From assembly GCA_022496805.1 (NCBI GenBank), contig CM040085.1:39957811-40021810 (forward strand): a stretch of 64,000 nucleotides of DNA, read 5' to 3'. The position numbers and the translations under genes are program-made. Position 1 is the stretch's first letter. Each line of letters starts with the position of its first letter. The notes beneath the pieces were generated by a model that saw only the letters and a list, made by a program, of their open reading frames with translations, did no database searches and was not told the origin of the DNA. Source of the DNA: Pohlia nutans. Taxonomy: Eukaryota; Streptophyta; Bryopsida; Bryales; Mniaceae. Below, piece by piece: positions 24,101 through 35,900 of the stretch.

Positions 24101-26522
24101 TAATACCTCTACAAGATCTTGCAGCTCAAGAGTCTCGCTTGCAATCCTCTGCAAGAATGTAGACTTGCCGACACTGATGTTACCTTCCACACAGAATGTC
24201 AAGCGCTTTCTAGGGCGAGCTCCTTCATCTTTAGGAGCCAGCTCAGCCTCTACATTGTCTCTGATGTAGTTGGTGATGCTGGCTGCATGATGCTTGTGAA
24301 GGATACCTACTGAACTCCGCAAGTACTCCACCATCTTCTCACAGCCATTATCCCGAAACTACAAGCAAAGTTGGAGGAACGTTTCTTGAAGATTTGAGAA
24401 AACCTTACCGCAAAGGAAAAGAAGCAGAAGTATCCACAGAATTATTCAAAAAAACCTAGGAGTAAAGAGGCATACCAGCATATTCTAACGATGAAACCAA
24501 TATCGTCTCTTTGATGTATTCACTTGAACCCTAAATGACAGAGGGGGTAAGGGCAAAACCTAGATGTGTTATAAAATGTTACTTCTGCAACTTTGATGAA
24601 GTTTGGTTCAAAACAGAAAATGAGAAGCATGACGTTTATTAATTATCTATGCGGTCAAACTTTCAAAAAGTTTTAGATACTCATTTAATGAATTTAGTAG
24701 CATTTATCGTTGAATATTCGCCAATATTACAAATTTTATTTTAGAACTTTGGTAATTTGGTATGATGATTAAAACTAGACATTCTATTCTAAAATGGTCG
24801 ATGGCAAAATTCTCAAAGGAGAGACCATCATTACTTTCCCAAAATAGTAAGTTTTAGAACACTAGGACAATGTTGAGGTGTTTGTCTTTGAAAATTTCTC
24901 CTTGGAGGGGTTTAACTCGGATTGACATTATTCAAATTGGGTTGGAAAGTAGACTTGATTTCCTATTTGAAAATATTTTTTATTTTTTATAAAAATGTTT
25001 TTTCATCTTGGGCAGCCCGTAAGGGCAGCGACTATAAAATGGTCGTTTAGTCACTTAGGGGTTAACAAACACCAGTGCTGAAGAACTACATTGGAGACGT
25101 AACACCTTCTACCCGGCTATGTGAGATAGACCATACACTCACCTTGTCACGATACAGCTGCTTAAGCTCCGCCAATCTGGCGATTCCTTTCGAAACTAAC
25201 TTCTCCATGTTGCGAGGTCCAATTCCAGGAACAGTGAGCAAATCAGGAAGAGGCCCGTGCACAGGTCGCGCTACACTTGCGCCTAGTGATCGTCTTCTTC
25301 GTTCTCGCATTCTTCCTGGTAAATCGGGAGGTAAACTTTCAGTTGAAGAAAACATCCAAAACTTCTGTAACTGAGAACTTGCATGCGACGAATTGGTTCA
25401 CGCACAGGATGAAGCGGAAGATTCACAACAATAAGATATCAAACCTACCAGACCTAACTTCAAGAAACGGAATTAATGACAGTAACACATCACTATTAAA
25501 AATGCATAGAAAATGTAGGTGAGTTTCTGCATCGAATTCCTGACTTGTTGGTCACGGGACTACGCAGCAACTTTTACCAGGTAAAATACTTCAAATCTTG
25601 GTCCTTAAAGTAAACTTCTTCAAGGAATTCAAAAACTACTGAGGGTTTAACCCTCAAAGGACCAGTCCTCAATGTGGAAGATGCTTGGTGATCTAACACA
25701 ATTTTGACCTTGATGATGAGTTTCCTTACCATTAAGCCCAACTATATCGATTTTATTATCCACTATGGGTGAAAAGCCAAACTCCACTACCAATATGTAG
25801 CATGTTCACCTATCACATTTCCAAGAATTCCTTAAAGATATTATGTCGAAAGGTATTCGAACTCAAATTTGTACAAATTTCATTATGTAACCAAAAAAAA
25901 AAAGACTAATACAGACATGCAAATATTATAAACACATTTTGATAAATCTCGATGACCAATGAAAGTGTAGTTTGGCTTTTCTGCTTAGGGTTGGGACGTT
26001 TAAGGGTTAAGCATTACCGTCCATCTCTGCAGTAGCTGCAGCCGTTTTCGTATCCGCACTCAAAGAACTCTCTCCATTCCCTTCAACCTCGGAAGAAGCG
26101 ACCTCAAGCGAAGCAGCTTCAGTGCCTTCGCAAAATCTGGCCTGATCCACAGTAGGAATGCTCCTTTCTACAAGCTCCTCAGGCACATCAACGAACTCAC
26201 CAAGATTCTTAGACACGACTCGCGCCGTGCTAAAGTCCTTGCAACGATTGACGTCGGACCAGAAGCTCGACCGACCAAAACACTTCCTAACAGGGGAATG
26301 GAAAGACTCCGCAAGTTTGCTCCGCCTTTGCAACTGCTCAGCATTACACCATGGTTTTGCCAAAGCCGTTCGCCTCTTCTCCAACAGCAAGGCATTCCAT
26401 AGCTTCCCCGTGCCTGACATTGACACCACCCTTTCCGATGGCTTCAAAGCCGCAAAAGCTCCCGGTTGCATCATCGTACACCGAGTGTACAGAAGAAACG
26501 GCCGTGGTATTAAAATTGGCAT
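21162..26522 (-). CDS. Deoxyribonucleoside kinase with N-terminal helix-hairpin-helix, 8 exons seen
   Basis: Exons, 5' to 3', are 26522-26018, 25364-25143, 24358-24107, 23762-23559, 23192-23020, 22751-22556, 21768-21701 and 21351-21162; about 600 residues. The enzyme phosphorylates deoxyribonucleosides for salvage. Exon 1 encodes an Arg/Ser-rich leader suggesting organelle import. Exon 2 has a helix-hairpin-helix-like stretch, LLTVPGIGPRNMEKLVSKGI. Exon 3 holds the P-loop CVEGNISVGKST. Exon 4 has the substrate-site EPVGKWQ and the ERS motif (MERSVFSDRM). Exons 5-6 have the LID arginines around YLRASPDTCMQRLHSRKR and YLQGLHEKHEQWL. The layout resembles Arabidopsis At1g72040 from memory. All joins from exon 2 on are in phase. 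Exon 1 ends in phase 1 while exon 2 opens in phase 0, so a small exon or another donor is missing between them. The start could also be the ATG pair near 26474. Intron 5 begins GC rather than GT. Confidence 0.87.
22312..22401 (-). ncRNA. Box C/D snoRNA-like unit 1, kinase intron 6
   Basis: A 90-nt unit on the host-gene strand. The terminal stem GUGCC/GGCAC brackets a box C-like AUGACGA (one change from RUGAUGA) and a perfect box D CUGA. The guide directly upstream of box D is complementary over 12 nt to GGUAGUGACAAU, a conserved segment of eukaryotic 18S rRNA. By the fifth-base rule it would direct 2'-O-methylation of the A in GGUA, which I recall as yeast A420 (snR52) and human A468. It lies 543 nt from the intron's 3' end. 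No box C'/D' pair was found with confidence. Confidence 0.75.
23402..23491 (-). ncRNA. Box C/D snoRNA-like unit 2, kinase intron 4
   Basis: The second copy of the same 90-nt unit, with identical box C-like AUGACGA, box D CUGA and 18S guide. The base next to the stem differs (GUGCCG instead of GUGCCU), but the five-pair stem remains. A few other changes lie outside the guide. Its 3' end is about 209 nt from the intron acceptor. Conservation of the boxes, stem and guide while the spacer varies supports a functional RNA. Confidence 0.75.
23927..24016 (-). ncRNA. Box C/D snoRNA-like unit 3, kinase intron 3
   Basis: The third copy, almost identical to units 1 and 2, with the full GUGCCU/AGGCAC stem, AUGACGA, CUGA and the 12-nt 18S guide. 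It lies about 164 nt before the intron acceptor. Similarity to the other copies continues some 40 bp past the 3' end, so the duplicated block is larger than the RNA. Confidence 0.75.
24524..25065. mobile_element. TTAA-type element in kinase intron 2, family D copy 2
   Basis: About 542 bp. The right end is TTAGGGGTTAA at 25062-25065; the left end is degenerate (TTGAACCCTAAATGAC). Near the right end, CGAC and GTCG arms flank an AT-rich centre (inverse of CGACCATTTTATAGTCG). It is the inverted homologue of the element at 19067. It occupies most of the intron between exons 2 and 3 of the kinase gene. Confidence 0.65.
25647..26010. mobile_element. TTAA-flanked element next to a kinase splice donor
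   Basis: 364 bp from TTAA at 25647-25650 (TTAACCCTCAAAGGACCAG) to TTAA at 26007-26010 (CGTTTAAGGGTTAA). A short palindrome, GGACCAGTCC, lies at 25659-25668. Its right TTAA begins one base beyond the six-base donor GTAATG (26017-26012) of exon 1. Confidence 0.7.
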
Positions 26523-27000
26523 TAGGAGAGTCTCGCCACCATATCCTCCGAAGAGATACTCAAATTCCTCTCAGTCGATGCAGGTTGGAAAGACAGTGCT
26601 CTCCGCCATGAAGAAAGATTGAACACACCTGCTTAAACCCTACCAAAAGAAGCAGCTAGCCAGAACGCAAGCGCCTGACAATGCGCCATCCAAAACTCGC
26701 AGCGAATTGTTTTCGGCGACGCGCAAGAATGGTTTGAAGCCGAATTAGGTCACGAAGCGCAAACCCTAGCGGTCTAAAACCCTCACTCCTATGCTCCCAT
26801 CCCCATAGCCATAGCCGAACTCCATCGTCATAGCCGAATTCTGGCGCTGTATGAGGAGCCTCCGAGAAGGAGGAGATTCAACATCTACGAAATTTACGGA
26901 TTGACAGTAGTATGATCTAGGATCTGTTATGTACTGAAGTGGTAGATTTTTGGTGTGGTAAGTAAGATCGGCGGCGGCGAAGACGACGCCTAGGGTTCAG
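26523..27000 (-). promoter_or_regulatory. Upstream region of the nucleoside kinase gene
   Basis: GC content rises compared with the flanks and several CGGCG clusters occur (26960-27060), as expected of a promoter and leader. No TATA box stands out. Open frames on the opposite strand overlapping exon 1 are shadows. Confidence 0.35.
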
Positions 27001-28259
27001 TTGAGACGACGAGTGAAGGACGGACAATTGACTTCGTTCGTCGACACGGCGTCGGCTGGGTGGTTCTCTGATAACACTCTGAGCCGGTGGAAGCACCTAT
27101 TAGGGCTACTTTTTGGCCTCAGGGCTAATGTCGAATTTCAATTAAAAAAAAAAACCTTTTTTTATATAAAAAATGACTTTCTTCAACAAACTAAATCCGT
27201 TGGATTATGTGGAAATCTAAACGGCTCTTTTGAAAAAAAAAAGAGGGGCTAAAATTTGCTACATTTATTAAATCGGCTTGGCTTCTTGCCCCCAAGGCCT
27301 TTACATATGGGAGGATTAGCCCCCGTTATAATCTTATTATAATGGGTAGTTGAGGTCGGCCTCAACCCCAAAAAGGGCTGAAATTTCATGCAATCGGCTT
27401 CAATGGGAACTGGCCGGGCCTTTAGGTGTAAAGCGGTCCTTAGAGCTTGTTTCCAAGGGCTCCTACAAACAAGTTGCCTGCAGTAATGGCAGACCCTCCC
27501 TCACCATCTAGCCTGATATAGAGCGGTTTCTAAAAAATATTTGTTGCTCATCTATTTGGGCAGACAATTATGTAAACTAGCTCTTACCATCAATTTATAT
27601 AATCTGAACATCTTGGAAGATAAATCAAGTGTGTCAAAAAAATTTGACGGAAAGACAAATGTTAGTGGAGTTGAATTCAAGTAAAATTGTATTTTTCTAA
27701 AAAAAATTGTAATTTCTATTAATTTTCAAAGTGGTCTACCTTGAAAATACAAAACCGCCCCTAGGTGGGCCATGGGGATGCAAAAAATGCTTTATAATCA
27801 TTCAAACTCAGCCTATAGTTGATAGAGAAGTAACCTTATCCCATTTACACCTGATCCTATTCATTTACATCCAAGGAATGTATTTGATTGTCGTATTATC
27901 TTACTTCCTACAATAGAGTTATCCGCAAAGTCACTCAAAAGGAAATGAGTGGACCTTAGTTTAAGTGAACATTAGGTAAAATCTTCCTAAAAAGAGTATA
28001 CCAGAGTCCAAAAAAAATGTGGGGATGCAAAGTTTGAGAGCTCCAAAAACGGTCCTCAAAAAAGTTTCGCCTATAGTTTATATTGACACTCTTCATTTTT
28101 AATCCCATGTGTATGGGAGATGTTTTATGTGTGTCAGAAGTATACATAGTTAGAAAGGAGATGGATATGTTGTCATATTTAAAGCATATGTGGTTGTTGC
28201 ATGTGAGCAGTGAGGGCTCTCAATGCGAAAATTTATACAAGGACGGGACCACGGAGCAG

Positions 28260-28322
28260 GGCCTCCCGGGAAGTGAGAGCCCGCGGGACAAAGCCCCAAA
28301 GGATCTCAGTTCCCGGGAGGCC
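28260..28322. repeat. Perfect 13-bp inverted repeat
   Basis: GGCCTCCCGGGAA at 28260-28272 and its exact inverse at 28310-28322, with a GC-rich 37-base loop, in an otherwise AT-rich region. Further GGCCT-type phrases lie nearby (28328, 28539). It is possibly the core of an unrecognised transposable element. Confidence 0.6.
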
Positions 28323-28680
28323 TTGTTCCAAAGGCCTCTTCTTGCGTAAGGCCCAAAGGGAATTTATTCTTGTCATCACAGTAATGAATATAGATGGGTA
28401 GTCCTAGATGCTGACAGTGTCTTCGCTTGATCTCGTGCGAGGTCTGCAAATCAAATTCCCTTGCCGACATAGTAAAGAGCGGGCGATTTTGCGTGAAAAA
28501 CCTCACATGGTTTATTTTTTGTCCTCCCAAAACATGGGAGGGCCTCCCGTGTTGTGAGGCGCCCGACAAAAACAAAGGAAAAAATCCCGAGGGCCTTCTA
28601 GGCTCCCATGCATGCTCACATGCTTCCATTCGAAAATATGAGTTGTCAATCTCCAAGGTTGTTCATAGCCCTTCAAATAT

Positions 28681-28743
28681 GAACTCTCAAGGCCCAAATA
28701 TGAACTCTCAAGGCCCAAATATGAGCTCTCGAGGCAAAAAAAT
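28681..28743. repeat. Short tandem repeat, 21-bp unit, three copies
   Basis: The unit GAACTCTCAAGGCCCAAATA plus one base repeats at 28681, 28702 and, diverged, 28723. Two exact copies and one altered copy are visible. Confidence 0.75.
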
Positions 28744-29500
28744 ATGAGATGTCATGGTTCTTTATTGTCTCTCAAATTTCTAAGAGAACTTTACGTTTCT
28801 ATGAATTTTATTGAAGCTCACCTTCAAAGTTCTTTCTACTTTGCGGAAAACTCTAATGTTTTGATTCCTTAATCAACGCTTTGTGATCTCATTTTCATTC
28901 ATTGAATAACCTGAAATTGCTTTATTTACACTCAATTCCAACTATCACTTACTGCATTTAGTGTTCGTTTGAAAAATATAGGATGTCTCTTTATGTTGAA
29001 TGCTTATATTGTAAATTTGCATTTCGTGATGCTGTAAAAAATCGATATTGGAAGCGAGTTTGTTGATATATGTAACCGGTTGGTCCAATCATCTCCAAGA
29101 ACTGCCTAAAAGACTTGTCACTTTGAATTCCAACAAGTTATGTTGTATGTCTCAAGTGTATATAAATTTCAAACACGTTTATTGTAAATTAGCGAGCCAT
29201 CATTCCCCCATAATTTCACATACCCCAAACAAAATCTAAATTTTACATAAATCGGCAACTAATTAAGTTGTTGCCAACCCACGAAAAATAACAAAAAGGT
29301 ATGCGTTTGATCATCATAATCTTTGCATCGATACGGTTTATGAGTTTGAATTTTTTTTCACAATCCATCACATCAAACACAACATCGGGATTCCACGGTG
29401 AATTCACAATCAACCTCATAAACTTTTAGTAGCAATAGATCTCCCGGCTTCCTCTTCTTATACAACCATGTCATTGAAAATGGCCGTGGGAGTTTAGGGG

Positions 29501-30082
29501 TTAACTGCCTAGGCATTCGCTTTTTGGACAATGTATAGATTTCATCCACGTTTTCTCATCCATCCTGCACTTTTTGCAATGTGGATTTTTTACTATAGAT
29601 TTTATGGGAACTTAGTTTCATGCACGTGTAAACCGATTAGAAAGGGGATGATTTGTGAAATTTTTATGACTCATTTCATGTTGCAATGATTCTCCAAAAA
29701 ATTATAATATCTTAGTTCAAAATAGTTCAAAAGTGTTCAAGATTGTAAAAGTAAACTCATAGAATTAATCAACCAAAAAATCTCCAAAAATCACTACGCT
29801 TAGAATATTACATTTCAACATATCACAAAAAAATTCATCCACAGATTGTCAGTATTTAATTTATAATTTAATTACAAAAGAATTTTGAATTTTAAGTTTC
29901 AAAATTTATACAAAATATTGGTAATAGCAATCATAGATCTAACCATATGGATAGTATCTAAAATTCATAATGTACAACTTTTATTCATACATCAAGTTCA
30001 AAATATTTCTCTTAGTTGCATTTTATTATGCATTTTGGCAATTCTCCAAATCTCTAGAGGGTTGTGGGTATTTACGGGTTAA
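29501..30082. mobile_element. TTAA-flanked miniature element, family A copy 5
   Basis: 582 bp from TTAA at 29501-29504 to TTAA at 30079-30082. The left end has lost the CCCCTAA motif (it reads TTAACTGCCTAGGCATTC); the right end is TTTACGGGTTAA. The interior is collinear with other family A copies. A separate element end abuts it on the left, sharing the TTAA. Confidence 0.7.
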
Positions 30083-32300
30083 TCACTTTGACATACTTGT
30101 CACTTAAAGCACCTAAAATCCTCTTCATGCTTTATATGGAAATAAGCATCAATGCTAAAATTTGAGTTGTGTTTGAAAAGAAGTGCTCTTTAAAGTTGGT
30201 GGTGTTTGAGGACACATAAATGAGAATCGAGGGTCAGACTCAAGGTTCTTGATGACGCCCTCAATGGAATAGGACTTGTGCATTGGTTCAAATGAATGAA
30301 ACAATGTTGTGACTTTTGGTACCACGTGTCATGATAGAAAGGGATGAAAGGCTTGGTGAATCGTATATCTATAACAAATCACAGTTGTGCTCAAAGCTGA
30401 AGGAATTATATATTATAAGATAAGAGGTTCGATCAGTCTAAGGTATGTATCATTTTATGATATCTCATATTAGTATTAAAAAAGAGTTTGTTGGCGAGGA
30501 GACATCTTTTGTTTCTCTCCTGGTTCGGAAGAAGCACTCGTAGCTGACGTTCTTTGAGGGTTTTTTCTAAAGGTATTTCTTTTGTGTTATCTCATGTACT
30601 ATGAGAAGGGGTGGTCTCCCTTCCCATTCTTGTATGGTGCCAAACTGAAAGCTTTGAGCTCATGTCTTTGGGAATTTAACCAAGGGGTTTGTCTTCTGCA
30701 TGTGTTATTATATGCGTTGTACTATGAAAAGGGGTGATCTTACTTACTCTCGATTGGTGCTAAGATGATCCGTTGCACCTCATGAAGGATAAAGTTAGTG
30801 TCGGGGCCTCACTCCCGCACCTTTGGCATAATGAGGTGTTTGGTTGCACCTCTTCACATTGGTTAGGAGATGTCCCACTCCACACTAAACCACTACCGTG
30901 GTGTCTCGAGCATTACGAGTCTCGAAGTGAGAAACTAAGACCTAGTGGGAAGTTGAACATCAACTACGGGCAGTAATTAAGTGTATGCGATGGGTGGTGC
31001 GCGTGGTAGGTGGTGCCATCACTAAGCGTTTAGACATTTGTGGAAGTTTTGCCACGTGTATGTCACTTAAATAATGACATGTCACGTTGATATATGGGAG
31101 ACAAATATGAGAATCACGGGGTGTTGAGATATGGACAAGTTAGGAGTTATTGTTATGGGTGCATAGCATGTGCAATGTTAGCAAGTCATGTCCCATTCAC
31201 ACACAAATATGCTTCACCAAGACAAAGAAAGTAACATGGGAACGTGACAATAGACGAAACTATTACTGCCTAATGTTGTACCAAAACATATGTTTTGTCT
31301 TAAGTATTTTGTAAGGTATTGATATGAGTATTAAATATCCATCCCAACGGGATATAATGTTATTAAATACCATTATCAATACCCGCTTTGATATTTGCAC
31401 ATATTCTGCTATATACAAATTCTATGGTATCACCTTGGCACCACCACATTTTATGAACAATTTTAACACCATGATTCATAATTTACCATTTTAAATTAAA
31501 TAATTCCTGTGTTATAGCAAACATTCAATATTTGCAACTACTAGTTTACACATTGAAATTCTTGCAAGATTTAGACTTACAAGATGAAAAATATCGAATT
31601 TCAAAATCTTTATAAGATCTCAAATTTCGATAACAAAAGGGAAAAAACGATGATTTCAAAATAAAATAAAAAGAAGGTTAAGTGTTTAATAGTGCTTGGT
31701 AGTGAGACTATAACTGAGTGCTTCCTTTTTTTCCTTTACTTTTACTTTTGTAAAATTTTACTTTATAAACATTGTAGTACGGTTAATTCTCTCATATATA
31801 TTGAGTATCACCTTCTGTTTCTTGATACTAGAATTAACCGAAAAGAGTGTCTCGAAGTGGAAACTCACCTCATACTCACTTTAGACTTGTTTTCAGTTCA
31901 AGAAGACGGCAAAATAGTCTATCGTGAGTTGGAGAATAATCTTGTAGTTCAAAAAGGTGGTGCAGGGCCTTGCTTGTTTTCAGTTAACAAAAAGTTTTGA
32001 GAATTTTAACCCAAAATGATTAATATTATTTTCATTCAGTAAAAGATTATTTCATCCTCAAGAATAATTAACACCCCATGAAACTTTTTTTTAGCTTCAA
32101 GGCGACAAGTGATTTTTCCAGTTGCCCAGAGAATGAATTTATTGAAGAAGAACTTTTGCGTTACTTTTTCTATTACTACTTTTGAAAAAGCTCACTCAGT
32201 TTCATAATTTCAAGACCGACGGGCTGACATCAGCCTCGATTTGAATCTAGGTTCGGTGTCCAGTTGCGTCGGATCTAGGTTCGGAACACTAGGTTTGGAA
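30083..32300. other. Intergenic, dispersed repeat copy
   Basis: No gene supported. The stretch 31853-31978 is shared with about 37535-37660 (for example GAGTTGGAGAATAATCT against GAATTGGAGAATAATCT), probably a transposable-element fragment. From about 32300 the GC content rises towards the next gene. Confidence 0.45.
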
Positions 32301-32451
32301 GTCCGTCACCTTCTTCCTATAACCTCTTCGTGTGCAGACTTGGTTAGCAAGCGAGATCGTCGATAGTGATGCGTTGTAGGGGTTTGGGTTTACGCATGCA
32401 TGCAGCTCTGCCTTTCCTTCGCCTTGCGACCGATCGCGCCTCGCGTGTGTT

Positions 32452-32697
32452 ATGGGGGACGAAGTTTTTGTGACGAGTAACGGGGACCAGCACCCTGTCG
32501 CTCGTCGTCTGCCGGGTCGCTACGGAGGCGCGTGGGGCGTCGCGTCGGTGTTGGCCATTGTCGTGGGCTGGCTGTTCCTGCTCGGATCGGTTCTCGTGCC
32601 ACAGTACGAGGTTCTGCTCTTCGTAGGCATCGCGCTCTGTTCTGGCGGATTTCTCATGGAGTTTTTCCTGCGGTCGCCACCGATGAAAGCCGATTAG
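32452..32697 (+). CDS. Small two-pass membrane protein, unknown
   Basis: 81 residues from the ATG at 32452. After a polar N-terminus and RRLPGRYGGAWG come two hydrophobic helices, about residues 28-48 (VASVLAIVVGWLFLLGSVLV) and 52-70 (VLLFVGIALCSGGFLMEFFL), ending in a short basic tail. Such a regular hydrophobic pattern over a complete frame, at coding-like GC content, argues for a real protein. I do not recognise the family. Its stop lies only 206 bp before the ATG of the SNAPC4-like gene on the same strand, so both may be on one transcript. It could instead be a long upstream ORF that dampens translation of the second gene. Confidence 0.6.
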   Translation: MGDEVFVTSNGDQHPVARRLPGRYGGAWGVASVLAIVVGWLFLLGSVLVPQYEVLLFVGIALCSGGFLMEFFLRSPPMKAD

Positions 32698-32903
32698 TTT
32701 TGGGAAAAGTCGGTGGAACGTTGCACACGGTTTTCTGTGGTTTAGGGTTTGGTGGAGCCGATTCCGACTTGGAAGTTTCGTAGTGGTTGCTGAGTCGGTT
32801 AGGGTTTTGTCGAGTCGGTTTATGACTCGAGGGTTTATACGGGGTTTACGTAATTGCTTAAAGTAGACGGTTATGAGTTACGTTTAGTTGGAGATTGAGC
32901 GTG

Positions 32904-35900
32904 ATGGCGTCTCAAATGGGAGTGTCGCGGGTACCTGATGAGGATGATGAAGATGACGACGTGGCTGATTTGTTTGACGCGGAGTTCTTGGAGCACATGG
33001 AGGCTTTGAAACAGGCTTGCCAGATGTTGCCCGGCGCTGAGGTAAGGCTCAAGAGCACCTCAACCCTTGCAGCATCCAAGTTTGACGAGGAAGGATACGA
33101 GGAAGAGGGGGATGATGATGATGACGATGCTCTGCTTTTGTCGATTGAGCGTAAATTTTTGGGGAAAGGTGGTGTGGTATCAGGACCGCCTCGGACGAAA
33201 GCTGCAGCTTCTGCCATCAATCCAAGATCCGCCGATAAGCGTCCTATAGGTGCTGAGAATGGAGGTACGACCGCGAAGCAGTCATTGGCACCACAGACTA
33301 ATGACGTGGTTCAGCCTTTGAGACGTTCTGCCGCTGATTCGTCCGACGACGAGGACGATGATCTTTTGAATTCAGTGAAAGAATGTTGTGGGGCTCTAGA
33401 TCTCGTCAAAGCGTCAAAGAATGTAAAGACCAGCCTTTCGAAAGATTTAAGTGGGGGTTTAGACAGAGGTTTCTCCGCGGCGGGGAGAGTGCCAGCCTTT
33501 CTAGACACAGATACTGTGCCTGCCAGGGACGATGAGGATGCAATTTTTTTCCCAGATACAGCGAGCTTTCCAAATGTGGAGGATGGGGACGTTCTTGCGA
33601 AATCTAGCTTTGAAGTAGGACCAAGCTCAGCGAATGTCGTTGCCGTCAATTCATTGCCAATTCGGAGTTTTCTTCCTGCCCAGCTTGGCGATGAGGAGTT
33701 TGACGAAAATCCATTGCCTCTGGTTGTTCATGACCCCAATTTGGCATCGCACAGTGTGAGGACCAAGGTGCCGGAGAATGTGCAGGCAGTTACCGAAGCT
33801 CTGTTGAAGAATAGGCTTTGTCAGCAATCTCTCAGGGACCTCCTTAGCCAAGTGGACCAGAAATTGCATGATAATAAGGAAATGCAAAGACGCGCGGTCT
33901 CTTTGGTCGAGTACCAGAAGGCCTGCACTCGCAAGTTCTGTGGTTTTACAGAGGTAGTTAACCGGTCTGTGGAGCTGATTGCAACGAAACCTGCATGGAA
34001 GAAAAAAACCGGAGAGTTCAAGCTTAAGGGTCCTCCAGAGAATCCAGATGTTGAAATATATAGAAAGCTGCAGAGTCAACTTCCAGCCGAGTTTAACGTG
34101 AAGAAATGGACGAAGAAGGAGACTCAAGCGCTGGGCAAGGGTGTCCGGCAACAGTTGCAGGAGATCAGTCTTCGTGCGATGATGGCGGGCTGGGAGTCGG
34201 ATGAGGACGGTCAGGGCTTTGATGAGCAGGTGAGGAGCATTGGAGAGAGTGAAGAAGAGCTGAAGAAGGGGTTGCCATCTGTTGATTGGAGCGAGGTGGC
34301 AAGAATCTATGTCGGTGGCCGGTCACCTTGGGAATGCAAAATGCAGTGGGAGAACAACGAAGATCCATTATTGAACAATAAACCTTGGACTAAAGCCGAG
34401 GATAAGAAGCTGCTGTCTATTGTCCAGGCACACGATATGGTGGAGTGGGCCGCCATAGCTGAGGAGCTGGGCACACACAGAACGCCAGCGCAGTGTGCTA
34501 TTCGGTTCCAGCGCAGTCTGAATGCGTCGATTTTGCGTAGTGCCTGGACTCCCGAAGAGGATGAGCAGCTCCAGGTGGCAGTGGAGAAGTTTGGGGAGAA
34601 GGATTGGCAGGCGATAGCGGCCTGTATGGAGGGCCGGTTAGGCTCTCAATGCATGTCAAGGTGGACGAAGGTGTTGCATCCAGATCGTCATCTGCGAGGC
34701 CGTTGGCTTGCCGACGAAGACACTCGATTGAAGTGGGCAGTTGCTGTCTATGGACCTCGAGGGTGGAAGAGCATTGCTGCTCATGTTCCAGGACGTTCAG
34801 ACGTGCAATGCCGGGAGCGCTGGTGCAACGTGCTTGATCCCTCGGTGAAGATCGACGAGTGGAGCGCAGAGGAGGACGCCAAGTTAGAAGAACTCGTTGA
34901 TAAGTTCGGGCGTCACCGTTGGGCTGCAGTGGGAGCTGCGCTAGGCCGTACTGACAATCAGTGCTTTAGGCATTGGAAGCTAATGCATCCGGAGCACAAA
35001 CTATCTTTCAAGAAGGACATGGTCATTCGTCGAGCTGCTCTTGCATCCAATTTTGTTGGTCGGGAGAAGGAGCGACCAGACCTTGGGTATCAGGATTTTC
35101 TCCCACCTCCGGGGCTTAGGGAAGGTAACAGCCGTCCATTGCTGTTGAAGAGCTCGAATATGCGAAAGGCTGCTCGTAAGCCGGTGAAGAGGGCTCCTAA
35201 GAAGAGGAAGACACCAGATCTCCCTTCGGAAGAGAACGAGAACCTTCTGTTGGAGATGGAAGTTGTCCCAGCAGATTGTAGCAATGAAGTGCCCATCGAC
35301 AGCTCTAACGGTTCAAGCAGGCGATTAGCGTCTCAGAGGGTCACGAAGAAGAGGAGGTTACCTACGGCTGCTTCAGCAGATGGAAGTGTGGAAATCGAGG
35401 ACGCACAGATTGTTGAAGTGGCTTCTTCGGATGCTAACCAGGAGGGCCCGGTGATCAGTCTACAATACTCCAGAAGAAAGCAAGCTCCTAAGCGAGTGGC
35501 GAGGGCCCCAAGAAAGAAGACATTAGAGCTTACTCCGGAGGTGACTGAGAATCGTTCAAATGAGAAGGAATTGGAGAGTTTTGAAGTCGCGGCTGCAGAT
35601 TGTAGCAATGAGGAGGTGATTGAGAATCCTTCAAACGAGAAGGAATTGGAGAGTTTTGGAGTCGCCTCTGGAGATGGTAGCAATGAAGAGGTGATTGAGA
35701 ATCTTTCAAATGAGAAGGAATTGGAGAGATTTGAAGTCGCCTCTGCAGATGGTAGCAATGAAGTGACCAACAGCTTTGACTTCCCAAGGAAGAGACGATC
35801 TCCCCCGCCAGGTGAAAGGGTCTACAAGAGAAGAAAAGCACCGGAGCTTCTTCCTTCAGCAGTGATTGAAAACCCTGGCGAGGAAAGCAGGGACGTGAAA

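Larger units (their letters stand above)
27001..29500. other. Intergenic, repeats but no gene
   Basis: No gene supported. The region holds a 13-bp perfect inverted repeat (28260-28272 with 28310-28322), a 21-bp tandem repeat (28681-28743) and, at 29491-29504, TTTAGGGGTTAA, the right end of a TTAA-type element whose left end could not be located. Confidence 0.45.

Noticed and set aside
26158..26622. 154-codon plus-strand frame over kinase exon 1
   Set aside because: It is the antisense shadow of the exon, which itself shows the expected Arg/Ser-rich leader on the minus strand.
28201..28750. Candidate complete element built on the GC-rich inverted repeat
   Set aside because: No consistent terminal repeats or target duplication could be found around the 13-bp stem and 21-bp tandem repeat.
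32895..32903. Start of the SNAPC4-like protein at a TTG three codons upstream
   Set aside because: The ATG at 32904 is present immediately downstream and is the normal eukaryotic choice.
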